Source: Klebsiella aerogenes KCTC 2190 | GTDB taxonomy: Bacteria; Pseudomonadota; Gammaproteobacteria; Enterobacterales; Enterobacteriaceae | Direction: 5' to 3' | Length of the DNA stretch: 64,000 nt | Assembly: GCF_000215745.1 (NCBI RefSeq) | Contig: NC_015663.1 | Coordinates: 2,914,001 to 2,978,000, forward strand | In this document: positions 1 through 8,427 of the stretch, one piece after another | How the letters are laid out: the number at the start of each line of letters is the position of its first letter | Numbering within the stretch: position 1 is the stretch's first letter | Made by a program: the position numbers and the translations under genes | Notes under the pieces: model-generated | Told to the model about the DNA's origin: nothing | Seen by the model: only the letters and a program-made list of their open reading frames with translations | The model's database searches: none

Positions 1-3
1 CGA

Positions 4-1071
4 TTAGCTGGAGGTGGCGCCGTTCGGCGGGATGGCGGCCAGCTTCTCTTCATGGCGGCGCATCAGGATGACTTTGTTCTGCAGCTTCTGCTGGAACTGG
101 TCGACGACAACGGCGGTGACGATCACCAGGCCCTTAATGACCATCTGCCAGAAGTCGCTAACGCCCATCATCACCATGCCGTCGGCAAGGAAGACGATCA
201 CGAAGGCGCCGATAATCGAGCCGGTCACCCGGCCGCGGCCTCCTGCCAGCGCGGTTCCGCCGAGCACGGTGGCGCCGATGGCGTCCATCTCAAACATGTT
301 GCCGGTCATCGGGTGGGCGGTTTGTAGCTGAGAGGCGACGATCAAGCCGACGAAGGCGGCGCACAGGCCGGAGAAGGCGTAGACGAAAATTTTGGCTTTG
401 ACGATCGGTACGCCGGCGAGGCGAGCGGCGGATTCGTTGCCGCCAATAGCGTAGATGTAGCGACCAAGCGGCGTTTTGGTCGTCAGCCAGTAGCCCAATA
501 CCAGGAAGCCGATCATCAACCAGATCGGCAGATAAACGCCAAGCAGCGTACCGGAGCCCAGCGTGGCGAAACCGGTATTGCCCAGAGCTTCCATGCCGTT
601 GAGGTTCGGGTAGGTGCTGCCGTTGTTAAACAGCAGCGCGGAGCCGCGGGCGACGTACATCATCCCTAAGGTGCAGATAAACGGCGCGACGCCGAAGCGG
701 GTAATCACCGCGCCGTTAACCAGCCCCACCAGCACGCCGAAGACCGCGACGCAAAGGATCACTTCCGGGACGTTAAAGAAGATGATGTCGCCGTTCCATA
801 GCGGTAGCCCGTTGGTCAGCAACGCGCCCGCGACCATCCCGCAGATACCCGCCACCGCGCCGACGGACAGGTCAATGCCGCCGGTGAGGATCACCAGCGT
901 CATACCGATGGCCAACAGGCCGGTAATCGCCACGTGCTGGGTCATGATCAGCAGGTTAGAGGCGGTCAGGAAGTTCGGTACCATCACGCTGAAGAATGCG
1001 ATCACCAGCAGCAGGGCGATGAAGGTTCTGGCCTTCAGCAGGTACATATAAATCATATATTTCTGGTTCAT
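4..1071 (-). CDS. Sugar ABC transporter permease (RbsC/MglC family)
   Basis: Inner-membrane permease of a ribose/galactose-type ABC importer, 355 residues, about the usual family length. It is strongly hydrophobic with roughly eight to ten membrane segments and carries the family signature LVILTGGIDLSVGAV near residue 65 and the cytoplasmic-loop motif AIGGNESAARLAGV near residue 210, where the ATPase couples. It is the last visible gene of the leftward kinase-SBP-lipoprotein-ATPase-permease unit and follows the ATPase stop by 17 bases. Its stop lies three bases from the window edge, so the operon may continue to the left. The substrate cannot be read from the sequence. Confidence 0.9.
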   Translation of the reverse strand: MNQKYMIYMYLLKARTFIALLLVIAFFSVMVPNFLTASNLLIMTQHVAITGLLAIGMTLVILTGGIDLSVGAVAGICGMVAGALLTNGLPLWNGDIIFFNVPEVILCVAVFGVLVGLVNGAVITRFGVAPFICTLGMMYVARGSALLFNNGSTYPNLNGMEALGNTGFATLGSGTLLGVYLPIWLMIGFLVLGYWLTTKTPLGRYIYAIGGNESAARLAGVPIVKAKIFVYAFSGLCAAFVGLIVASQLQTAHPMTGNMFEMDAIGATVLGGTALAGGRGRVTGSIIGAFVIVFLADGMVMMGVSDFWQMVIKGLVIVTAVVVDQFQQKLQNKVILMRRHEEKLAAIPPNGATSS

Positions 1072-1088
1072 GATGGATTCCAGCCTGA

Positions 1089-2633
1089 TTAATCTTGAGG
1101 TGTTGAAGCCGCGATTAACTTTTCGCGGGTCACCGCATGGCGCGGTAAATCGGCGGTAATGCGGCCATCGGCCATCACCAGGATGCGGTCGGCCAGCGCC
1201 ATCACTTCATCCAGCTCCGAAGAGGAGAACATAACCGCCAGCCCCTGCTGGGCCATTTTGCCGATCAGGTGATAGACATCGGTTTTTGCGCCGACGTCGA
1301 TACCGCGCGTCGGTTCGTCAAGGAAGACCACCTGCGGCTGGGTCATCAGCGCCTTACCCAGCACCACTTTTTGTTGATTGCCGCCGCTCAGCGAGGTGAT
1401 GGGCAAATTGGCGTCGCTCACCTTGATAGCCAATTGCTGAATCATCTCTTTTACGCAGGACTCTTCTTTCTGCGGATTCAGCCACCGCCAGGCGCGGCGA
1501 AAACCCTGCAGGCTAAAATCAGAGAGCGTCATGTTGGATTGAATTGACATCATCTGCACCACGCCTTCGCCCTGACGGTCTTCCGGCACCAGCGCCAGGC
1601 CCTTTTTCAGGCGGTGTTGAAAGCGAGATTTGCCGATGCTTTCGCCGTTAAGATGTACCTCGCCGTTCTGGCAGGGCATCAAGCCAACCAGCCCTTTAAA
1701 CAGCTCGGTGCGCCCGGCGCCCAGCAGGCCGTAAATGCCGATCACTTCGCCTTTGCTGAGGGTAAAGGTGACATCATTGAGTTTGTAGCCGCCGCTCGGA
1801 TGCAGCGCGGTCAGCCCCTTAACGTCAAGCACCGCGTTGCCTTTTGGCGCGGGCTGATAATCAAAGTGCTTTTTCTTATCGCCGACCATCTGCTCAATGA
1901 TCCACGGCACGCTGGCGTCGCTGACGTTGCGTTCGCTGATAAAGCGACCGTCGCGGAAAATGGTGATATTGTCGCCAATCTCCATCAGCTCTTCGAGGCG
2001 ATGCGAAATATAGATAATGGTGACGCCGCGGCGCTTAAGCTGCTCGATGACCTTAAACAGCACTTTGACCTCGGACTGGCTCAGCGCCGAGGTGGGTTCA
2101 TCCATAATCAGCACGCGGGTGTCTTTTGATAGCGCACGGGCGATTTCAACCAACTGCTGATGGCCAATCCCCAGTTCGCCCAGCTGCGTGTAGGGATCGA
2201 CGTCGAGCTCCAGCCGCTCCAGTAGCGATTTAGCTAACGCATATTGATATTTCTCGTTGATGCGTCCTTTCTGAAAGAATTCATTAGCCATGAATATGTT
2301 GTCCATCACATTCATATTGGGGAATAAATTCAGTTCCTGGAAAATAATGCTGATGCCGAGTTTCTCTGCCTGATGGGTAGAGTTTAAAGTCACCGCCTCG
2401 CCACCGAGAATAATTTGACCGGAGGAGGGCGTTTCAACGCCGGCAAGCATTTTCATCATGGTGGATTTACCCGCACCATTTTCTCCGATCAGAACGTTAA
2501 CCTTATTTCGATAGACCCGGTAATTCACGTTATCCAGCGCGGTCACGCCGGGATAAATGCGCGAAAGGCCGCGGGTTTCGATAATCACTTCAGATTCGAC
2601 TGGTTGGGGAGCGACGATATCTTGCGGCGTCAT
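1089..2633 (-). CDS. Sugar ABC transporter ATP-binding protein, two-domain (RbsA/MglA family)
   Basis: Tandem ATPase energising the adjacent permease. The first domain has an intact Walker A (GENGAGKST) and Walker B (VLIMDEPTSA). The second has the degenerate P-loop GLLGAGRTEL normal for this family, plus a good signature SLSGGNQQK and Walker B (VVFLDEPTRG). The open frame extends 28 codons further upstream, but I chose the ATG at 2633 because a strong GGAGGT precedes it and the N-terminus then fits the family (514 residues). That ribosome site lies inside the end of the DUF2291 gene, whose stop is one base away, so the two are probably translationally coupled. Confidence 0.92.
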   Translation of the reverse strand: MTPQDIVAPQPVESEVIIETRGLSRIYPGVTALDNVNYRVYRNKVNVLIGENGAGKSTMMKMLAGVETPSSGQIILGGEAVTLNSTHQAEKLGISIIFQELNLFPNMNVMDNIFMANEFFQKGRINEKYQYALAKSLLERLELDVDPYTQLGELGIGHQQLVEIARALSKDTRVLIMDEPTSALSQSEVKVLFKVIEQLKRRGVTIIYISHRLEELMEIGDNITIFRDGRFISERNVSDASVPWIIEQMVGDKKKHFDYQPAPKGNAVLDVKGLTALHPSGGYKLNDVTFTLSKGEVIGIYGLLGAGRTELFKGLVGLMPCQNGEVHLNGESIGKSRFQHRLKKGLALVPEDRQGEGVVQMMSIQSNMTLSDFSLQGFRRAWRWLNPQKEESCVKEMIQQLAIKVSDANLPITSLSGGNQQKVVLGKALMTQPQVVFLDEPTRGIDVGAKTDVYHLIGKMAQQGLAVMFSSSELDEVMALADRILVMADGRITADLPRHAVTREKLIAASTPQD

Positions 2634-2634
2634 A

Positions 2635-3255
2635 TTATTGACCTCCCGGATGAACGATTTTCGCCGGGGTGATTTCCGGAATAGTTTGTGGAATATCCCA
2701 GGCCGAGAAAACGCCATACACTTCTACGTTGTCGCCGGTTTTCAGGTTGGCCGCCTGAATCATCTTGACCGCCTGACTGTTAATATTTTTGCTGTATTCG
2801 CCAAACAGCACCTGGTCGTTAAAGTCCTGGTAGCTGGCGTCGCGGTAACCGTCGCGCAGCAGGGTGCCGCGCAGGGTAGGGCCAATCTGCACCACCACAT
2901 TACCGATGCTGCCATCGGCAAGGGTCATTTTGCCGCTGCGCGAGGCGCTATCCAGCTTGCTGACGGCGCCCACCACCTTAACGTAAAAGATGCACGGGTT
3001 TTCGTCCTGGGCGCGGTAGCCCAGCGCTTTGCAGGCGCTATCGATATCTTTTTGCGCCTTCAGCGCGCTCATTAACTCCGCCGCCGGGCGGGCGTTAGCG
3101 ACCACCTGCGGCACGATGCTCTGCTGCCAGGTTTTATCGATGTTCGCCATATGCGGATTGGGCGGGGATTTCAGGTCTGCCAGCTCCTGCTGCGAGACGA
3201 TGCGGCAGCCGCCAAGCGCCAGAACGGCCAGCGCGAGACAGGTTTTCTTGTACAT
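2635..3255 (-). CDS. DUF2291 family periplasmic lipoprotein
   Basis: About 206 residues, starting at the ATG at 3255, preceded by AGGAGAG; the open frame runs 11 codons further without a better ribosome site. The N-terminus is a lipoprotein signal with lipobox LGGC at residues 14-17, so the mature protein should be lipid-anchored in the periplasm. The rest is soluble and resembles the DUF2291 family, which is typically found beside RbsABC-like importers; its biochemical role is not established. Its place between the binding protein and the ATPase suggests an accessory part in sugar capture or delivery. That role is inference from gene order only. Confidence 0.8.
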   Translation of the reverse strand: MYKKTCLALAVLALGGCRIVSQQELADLKSPPNPHMANIDKTWQQSIVPQVVANARPAAELMSALKAQKDIDSACKALGYRAQDENPCIFYVKVVGAVSKLDSASRSGKMTLADGSIGNVVVQIGPTLRGTLLRDGYRDASYQDFNDQVLFGEYSKNINSQAVKMIQAANLKTGDNVEVYGVFSAWDIPQTIPEITPAKIVHPGGQ

Positions 3256-3298
3256 AATGCTCTCCTCTGCGCCCCCGCAGGGGCGCAACCACCCGAAC

Positions 3299-4234
3299 TC
3301 AGGACTTGATGTTGAAGTCCTGAACTTTATCTGCGTTATCCTGGGTAATCAGAATGCCGCGGAACATCACGCGCTGCTTCGCCGGCTTCTCGCCTTTTTG
3401 CAGGTAGTTATCCAGATCGGTAACGCCCTGGGCGGCGATGGCCTGCGCCTGGAGCATCACGGTCGCCTGTAGCGTACCGGCCTTCACCGCATCGCGTTCG
3501 TCGTTGCTACCGTCGATACCGACGACGATCACATCGTTACGATTGGCCGCTTTTAGCGCCGCGATGGCGCCAAGGGCCACCGGGCCGTTACCGCAGATCA
3601 CCCCTTTGACATCCGGGTGAGCCTGGAGAATGCTATCCATTATGCGTTTGCCGTCGATCAGGGTGCCTTTGGCATCCTGTTTTGCCACGCTGACCATATC
3701 CGGGTACTGGTCAATCACCTGGTGGAAGGATTTAGAACGGGTGACGCAGTTATTATCGGCGAGGTTGCAGGTCAGTTCGGCGTATTTGCCTTTTTCCGCC
3801 ATTTTCTCAACAAATACGTTGGCGACTTCTGAACCTGCCTGGAAGTTATTATGGGTAATTTGTTCCAGCGCAACATCATCAACCGGAATTTCACGGTTAA
3901 TTAATACCACCGGAATGCCCGCTTTTTTGGCTTTTTCAATGGCGGCGACGCTGGCGGTGGAGTCGGCGTTATCGAGAATAATCCCCTGCACCTTTTTACC
4001 AATGGCGGTATCAATCAGCTCATTTTGCTTTTTGACATCTTCGCCATGCGAGAGCACGGTCGTTTTATAGCCGAGGGCTTGCGCTTTTTCGCTGGCGCCT
4101 TTGGCTTCCGAGGCGTAATAAGGATTATCCAGCGAGTTAACCATTATCATAATGGTGCCTTTTTCGGCGCTATGCGCGGCAAAGGAAAAGGCAGTCAGGG
4201 TCGCAGCGGTTAAAAGAGTTAAACGTAATTTCAT
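3299..4234 (-). CDS. Periplasmic sugar-binding protein of ABC importer (RbsB-like)
   Basis: A 311-residue periplasmic binding protein with a Sec signal peptide (cleavage probably after AAHSA, near residue 23). It has the type I fold pattern of ribose-like proteins: MVNSLDNPYYASEAKGA at the start of the mature protein, the middle segment PVVLINREIP, and VVGIDGSNDERDAVKAG in the second lobe, where the Asp contacts sugar hydroxyls in RbsB. Two cysteines near residue 155 (LTCNLADNNC) may form a disulphide. It is separated by 170 bases from the kinase gene upstream and may also have its own promoter. The ligand is unknown; a pentose or ketose is likely from the neighbours. Confidence 0.9.
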   Translation of the reverse strand: MKLRLTLLTAATLTAFSFAAHSAEKGTIMIMVNSLDNPYYASEAKGASEKAQALGYKTTVLSHGEDVKKQNELIDTAIGKKVQGIILDNADSTASVAAIEKAKKAGIPVVLINREIPVDDVALEQITHNNFQAGSEVANVFVEKMAEKGKYAELTCNLADNNCVTRSKSFHQVIDQYPDMVSVAKQDAKGTLIDGKRIMDSILQAHPDVKGVICGNGPVALGAIAALKAANRNDVIVVGIDGSNDERDAVKAGTLQATVMLQAQAIAAQGVTDLDNYLQKGEKPAKQRVMFRGILITQDNADKVQDFNIKS

Positions 4235-4404
4235 GACTCTGTTCCTATATTTTTATATTCGAACAAATGAGCCCCTGAGCGGGCAGGATTTTACGGTCTG
4301 AAATTTCCCCAGAATAAATTCGGGGGTGCGATACATCGTTATGGGCCGGGGTTCTCCTGTAGTGGGTTAATAAGGTTCGTCGCTCAATCTGACGCCGATG
4401 GGCA

Positions 4405-5925
4405 TCAGGCTGGCGAATCCGGTTTCCATAATGTTCTGTTTACCGCATGGCGCCACTCCCGCCAGCGCTGCTGTAGTCGCTGGTGGCGGGCCATGTCGGG
4501 TTGAAAAGCGCTGTGTTCGGTTAAAAAGGCTTGCAGGTCGGCGGTTTCACCCGGAGTGAGGGCTTTGCGGGCGAGTAGCGCCGCGCCGATGGCGGACAAC
4601 TCCGGGATATCGCTGCGCATCACCGGGCAGCCGAGCAGGTCGGCCTGATATTGCATCAGCCAGTCGTTGTTGGTTGGGCCGCCGTCGACCATTAACGCCG
4701 TCAGGGTGAATTCAGCGTGCTGGCGCATCGCCGCCACCACGTCGGCAATTTGATAGGTAATGGATTCCAGCGCCGCGCGGATCAGGTGTGCGCGCTTGAC
4801 GCCGCGGCTGAGGCCGCAGATCACCCCGCGGGCGCTGTCATCCCACCAGGGGGCGCCGAGCCCGGTCAGCGCCGGCACGAAGTAGACCCCTAAGGTCGAA
4901 TCGACGGAGGCGGGCAGGGTATTCAGCTCGTGGGCCAAATCGGCTGCTGAGAGTTCGCTCAGCCCGGTGCTGTCAGCCATCCATGCTACCGCATCGCCGG
5001 TATGAGGAATGTTGCCTTCCAGTCCCCACACCAGCTGGTCGCCATCGTGCCAGGCGACGGTGGTCGCCAGGGCGGCAATATCGCACTGGGCCGATTTTAC
5101 CGGCGCCATCACCGAGGAGCCTGTGCCGTAAGTGGCTTTCACACAGCCAGCTTCGCCAAGCGCGTGGCCGAAGAGCGCGGCGTGGGAGTCGCCAATCATC
5201 GCCATCACCGGAATACCGTCGGGGATCGCCGCCAGCCCTTTGGTGTAGCCGAACAGACCACTCGACGGTTTAATCTCCGGCAGCGCCGCGCGCGGAATAC
5301 CAAACAGCGTCAGCATCTCGTCATCCCACTCGCCGCGGTGCAGATTCAGCAATTGGGTGCGGGCGGCGTTGGAATAATCGCAGAAGAAGGATTGTCCGCC
5401 GGTTAAATTCCACAGCAGCCAGCTGTCGATAGTGCCGAGGCAAATCTCGCCGCGTGCGGCAAGCTGATAGCCATCGGGAGTGGCGTCCAGCAGCCAGCGC
5501 ATTTTGGAGGCGGAAAACAGCGGCGCAATCGGCAGGCCCGTGGCGTGTTTAATGCGCTGCTCCTGACGATCGCGACGCAGCGTGTCGCAGAACGCGGCGC
5601 TGCGGGTGCACTGCCAGGTGATGGCGGCGTTAATGGGTTCGCCGCTGGCGCGATACCAGCCGATGGCGGTTTCGCGTTGATTGCTGATAGCCAGCGCCGC
5701 AACGTTTTCCGCGCCGACGTGAGCCACCGCTTTGGCGATCACCGCCAGCGAGGCCGCCATCAGCGCCTCGCCGGATTGTTCCACCCAACCTTCGCGCGGG
5801 GTTTGGATCGCCAGAGGCTGCGAGAACTTGACGCTAACCTTGCCTTTGCTGTCCAGCACCACGGCTTTCGCGTTGGTGGTGCCTTCATCCAGCGCAATGA
5901 TGAACTCTTTGGCTGTCGCCTGCAT
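4405..5925 (-). CDS. FGGY-family carbohydrate kinase, glycerol-kinase-like
   Basis: 506 residues from the ATG at 5925, which has GAGGAGAG in front; the frame is open 21 codons further but without a ribosome site. The phosphate-binding motif DEGTTNAK (13-20), NQRET (82-86), ITWQCTRS (102-109), GDSHAALFG (245-253, with the probable catalytic base D246) and GGPTNNDW (415-422) place it in the FGGY family close to glycerol kinases. The Asp-Gln pair of GlpK is Asp-Ser here and the tyrosine of its glycerol pocket is not kept, so glycerol is probably not the substrate. It presumably phosphorylates the imported sugar to feed the divergent split transketolase. Ketopentulose or apulose are candidates, but not shown. 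Confidence 0.88.
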   Translation of the reverse strand: MQATAKEFIIALDEGTTNAKAVVLDSKGKVSVKFSQPLAIQTPREGWVEQSGEALMAASLAVIAKAVAHVGAENVAALAISNQRETAIGWYRASGEPINAAITWQCTRSAAFCDTLRRDRQEQRIKHATGLPIAPLFSASKMRWLLDATPDGYQLAARGEICLGTIDSWLLWNLTGGQSFFCDYSNAARTQLLNLHRGEWDDEMLTLFGIPRAALPEIKPSSGLFGYTKGLAAIPDGIPVMAMIGDSHAALFGHALGEAGCVKATYGTGSSVMAPVKSAQCDIAALATTVAWHDGDQLVWGLEGNIPHTGDAVAWMADSTGLSELSAADLAHELNTLPASVDSTLGVYFVPALTGLGAPWWDDSARGVICGLSRGVKRAHLIRAALESITYQIADVVAAMRQHAEFTLTALMVDGGPTNNDWLMQYQADLLGCPVMRSDIPELSAIGAALLARKALTPGETADLQAFLTEHSAFQPDMARHQRLQQRWREWRHAVNRTLWKPDSPA

Positions 5926-6273
5926 ATGATGCTCTCCTCGGTCACCCATTGTCCTGGAACGGCGGAAACAGACATGGTCTCCGGCCATTGCATGCGTCTA
6001 TGCAGGCCATGATGTGACATATCGTTATCGCTTTTTAATCACTGAATATATATTCGATAGTGATTATTTATTTGATACCTTAAGCCACAAACCCAGTGAT
6101 GGGCTACCTGAAAAATCATCAATTGTGCTGGCAATCACATTTCACAGATTGGGAATATGACACGAAGGCGGGGAGGATGGTTGTTTAATGTATTGAATTA
6201 TAATGAGTTATTTTGAAATCCCTGTTGCTGAAAAACAGCCTCAGGGATTGACGAGGCATAAAACTGCGGAGGA
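5926..6273 (-). promoter_or_regulatory. Control region of the kinase/transporter operon: palindromic operator and CRP-like site
   Basis: This 348-base gap between the regulator stop and the kinase start holds no gene. At 6044-6055 is the palindrome GAATATATATTC, matching a longer copy in front of the transketolase operon (7413-7428), so it is the best candidate operator for the adjacent SorC-type regulator. About 80 bases further upstream (6124-6139) is TGTGC-N6-TCACA, nine of ten positions of the CRP half-sites. The arrangement, an activator site upstream of a repressor site near the probable start, fits a catabolite-controlled inducible sugar operon. Sites were read by eye and are not tested. 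Confidence 0.6.
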
Positions 6274-7224
6274 TTAGTCGCTAACCAGTAATCTGGCGGT
6301 AGGGTAATCGGTGATTAAAACATCGATATAGCCGCCGGTAAGCGCGCCTTTAATTGCCGCGACTTTGTCGGTGCCGCCGGCCAGCGCGACCACGTTCGGG
6401 CATTTTTTGACTTTCTCCAGCGCCATGCCGATCACCGGATCTTCATCTTCGCGTAACACCGGCTGGCCATATTTGTCGTAGTAGTGCAGGCAGATATCGC
6501 CAACCGCGCCGCGCGCCGCCAGCACCTGCAGCATATCTTCGTGATAATAGTTACCCGACGTTTTCAGCAACTGGGAAGGTTCGAGAATTCCAATGCCGAC
6601 AATGGCGATATCGACCTCGTCAAAGCGTGAAACCACGTCGGCGACATCTTTGCTGGCCAGCAGGCGATTGCGCTCTTCCATGGAGCCTTCGATGCTCTGC
6701 GACGGCAGCAGCCAGGCATCGCAGTTAAGACGCTGGGCCAGCGTCTGGGTGAGGATCGTCGCCTGCACGTTGCCGTTGGGCCCGACACCGCCAAGCAGTT
6801 GGATGACGCCGCTGGCCTTCAGGTTTTGCGCGTGGACCTCATCAACCATCGCGCGGATGGTCGAACTCCATGAAGAGACGCCAATCAGATCTTTTGGCCG
6901 CAGGCGGGTTTCCAGGTAGTGCGCGGCGGCGGAGCCAATCGCCCGCTTGATGGTATGGTCGCTGGCCTCTTCTTCGGTATCGACCACCACCGCCTGTTTA
7001 AGCCCGTAGCGATCCTCAAGCCCCTTTTCGAGATTGAGAAAGATATTCGATGGCTGCACGACGCTGATTTTGACGACGCCCTCTTTTTGGCAGCGGGTAA
7101 TCGCACGAGAGACAAATGACTGAGACAGCGAGAGAAGTTGGGCGATATCAGACTGCTTTCGTCCTTCCAGATAGTAAAGCGTGGCAATCTTCACCAATAG
7201 CCGTTGTTCATCCTGCTTAGCCAT
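6274..7224 (-). CDS. SorC-family sugar-binding transcriptional regulator
   Basis: 316 residues. An N-terminal helix-turn-helix (about residues 18-50, GRKQSDIAQLLSLSQSFVSRAI) is followed by the phosphosugar-binding effector domain of SorC/DeoR-type regulators (GVSSWSSTIRAMVDEV near 115, VGIGILEPSQLLKTSGNYYHEDM, and VVALAGGTDKVAAIKGAL near the C-terminus). Such proteins usually bind a phosphorylated sugar and leave or re-arrange on their operator. It lies between the two operons it probably controls and is transcribed with the kinase direction. The most likely inducer is the kinase product; whether it represses or activates cannot be told from the sequence. Confidence 0.88.
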   Translation of the reverse strand: MAKQDEQRLLVKIATLYYLEGRKQSDIAQLLSLSQSFVSRAITRCQKEGVVKISVVQPSNIFLNLEKGLEDRYGLKQAVVVDTEEEASDHTIKRAIGSAAAHYLETRLRPKDLIGVSSWSSTIRAMVDEVHAQNLKASGVIQLLGGVGPNGNVQATILTQTLAQRLNCDAWLLPSQSIEGSMEERNRLLASKDVADVVSRFDEVDIAIVGIGILEPSQLLKTSGNYYHEDMLQVLAARGAVGDICLHYYDKYGQPVLREDEDPVIGMALEKVKKCPNVVALAGGTDKVAAIKGALTGGYIDVLITDYPTARLLVSD

Positions 7225-7596
7225 ATTTATCCTCGAAAATCATTTATCGCCTTTCTTCAGGCGTTTAGCTGCAGCCATTATCGTAGTGACTTCTATCATA
7301 CGCGAAAAAAAATCACACTTAAGTGTGATGGTGGTCAAATTTTTACCACTCATCAAAATCGACTATGGACAAAAACAAAACAGCCAGGCCATAATCGAAT
7401 AAAGAATCATCATTGAATATATATTCAAGATGGCTTTGAGTCAACGAGTTTATCCGGGCTTGCCTGGAGCGGGAGGCAGAATGTTCCTGAGTACGGCGCA
7501 GTGGTGTAAGGCTAACCACCGACATGGGGATATCTGGTTTTTTTAGTTCCTGTTGGAATAAATATTCCATATTGAAAATAAATTCAGAGGTATTAA
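7225..7596 (+). promoter_or_regulatory. Divergent control region between regulator and split transketolase
   Basis: This 372-base gap has no gene. It contains the perfect 16-base palindrome TTGAATATATATTCAA at 7413-7428, identical in its 12-base core to the site at 6044-6055. Two looser relatives lie near the transketolase start: GGAATAAATATTCC at 7555-7568 and TGAAAATAAATTCA at 7573-7586, the last touching the ribosome site. A separate perfect 18-base palindrome, ATCACACTTAAGTGTGAT, is at 7312-7329. A CRP-like site TGTGA-N6-TCAAA overlaps its right arm (7324-7339). Together they suggest joint control of both transcription units. Confidence 0.6.
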
Positions 7597-8427
7597 ATGA
7601 ATCCCTACAGATTTGATATCCAGACGCTTGAGCGCAAAGCGCGCGCCGTGCGCCGCCACATTGTCCGCTTAAACGCCAATAGTCCGGCTGGCGGTCACAC
7701 CGGGGCTGACCTGTCGCAGGTCGAATTGTTAACCGCGCTCTATTTCCGCGTACTCAATGCGGCGCCCGATCGTCTTGACGACCCGCAGCGCGATATCTAT
7801 ATCCAGTCGAAAGGCCATGCGGTGGGCTGCTACTACTGCGTACTGGCGGAAGCCGGTTTCTTCCCGAACGATTGGCTGGAGACCTACCAGCACGCGAACT
7901 CGCACCTTCCCGGTCATCCGGTGCGGCAGAAAACGCCGGGCATTGAGCTTAACACCGGCGCGCTGGGCCACGGTTTGCCTGTTGCGGTGGGGCTGGCGCT
8001 GGCCGCAAAGAAAAGCAACAGCCCCCGCCGCATCTTTTTAATCACCGGCGACGGCGAACTGGCAGAAGGCAGTAACTGGGAGGCGGCGCTGGCGGCGGCC
8101 CATTATGGCCTCGATAACCTGGTCATTATTAATGATAAGAACAATCTTCAGCTGGCCGGGCCAACCCGTGAAATTATGAATACCGATCCGCTGGCCGATA
8201 AATGGCGCGCCTTCGGCATGGAGGTCAGCGAATGCGACGGCAACGATATGGCTTCGGTGGTCGCGGCTATCGAAGGGCTGCAGCAGAACGGTAAACCTAA
8301 CGTCATTATTGCCAACACCACGAAGGGCGCGGGCATCTCCTTTATCCAGGGGCGCCCGGAGTGGCACCACCGGGTGCCGAAAGGCGAGGAAATCGCACTG
8401 GCGCTGGAGGAACTGAAAGATGAGTAA
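7597..8427 (+). CDS. Split transketolase, N-terminal (TPP-binding) subunit
   Basis: 276 residues, corresponding to the first half of a transketolase. It has the substrate/TPP histidines (GGHTG near 29, SKGHAVGCYY near 70), GALGHGLPVAVGLA, and the thiamin-diphosphate motif GDGELAEGSNWEAALAAAHY with the trailing NDKN. The next gene starts eight bases before this one stops, so the two halves are coupled and should assemble as alpha2-beta2. Split transketolases of this size are known from several sugar pathways, including the apulose-4-phosphate transketolase AptA/AptB. The probable role is moving a two-carbon unit from the phosphorylated sugar made by the neighbouring kinase; the exact donor is not known. 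Confidence 0.9.
   Translation: MNPYRFDIQTLERKARAVRRHIVRLNANSPAGGHTGADLSQVELLTALYFRVLNAAPDRLDDPQRDIYIQSKGHAVGCYYCVLAEAGFFPNDWLETYQHANSHLPGHPVRQKTPGIELNTGALGHGLPVAVGLALAAKKSNSPRRIFLITGDGELAEGSNWEAALAAAHYGLDNLVIINDKNNLQLAGPTREIMNTDPLADKWRAFGMEVSECDGNDMASVVAAIEGLQQNGKPNVIIANTTKGAGISFIQGRPEWHHRVPKGEEIALALEELKDE

Noticed and set aside
7312..7329. TCACA-N6-TGTGA palindrome as a CRP site
   Set aside because: The half-sites are in the reverse order from the CRP consensus; only the overlapping TGTGA-N6-TCAAA is CRP-like.
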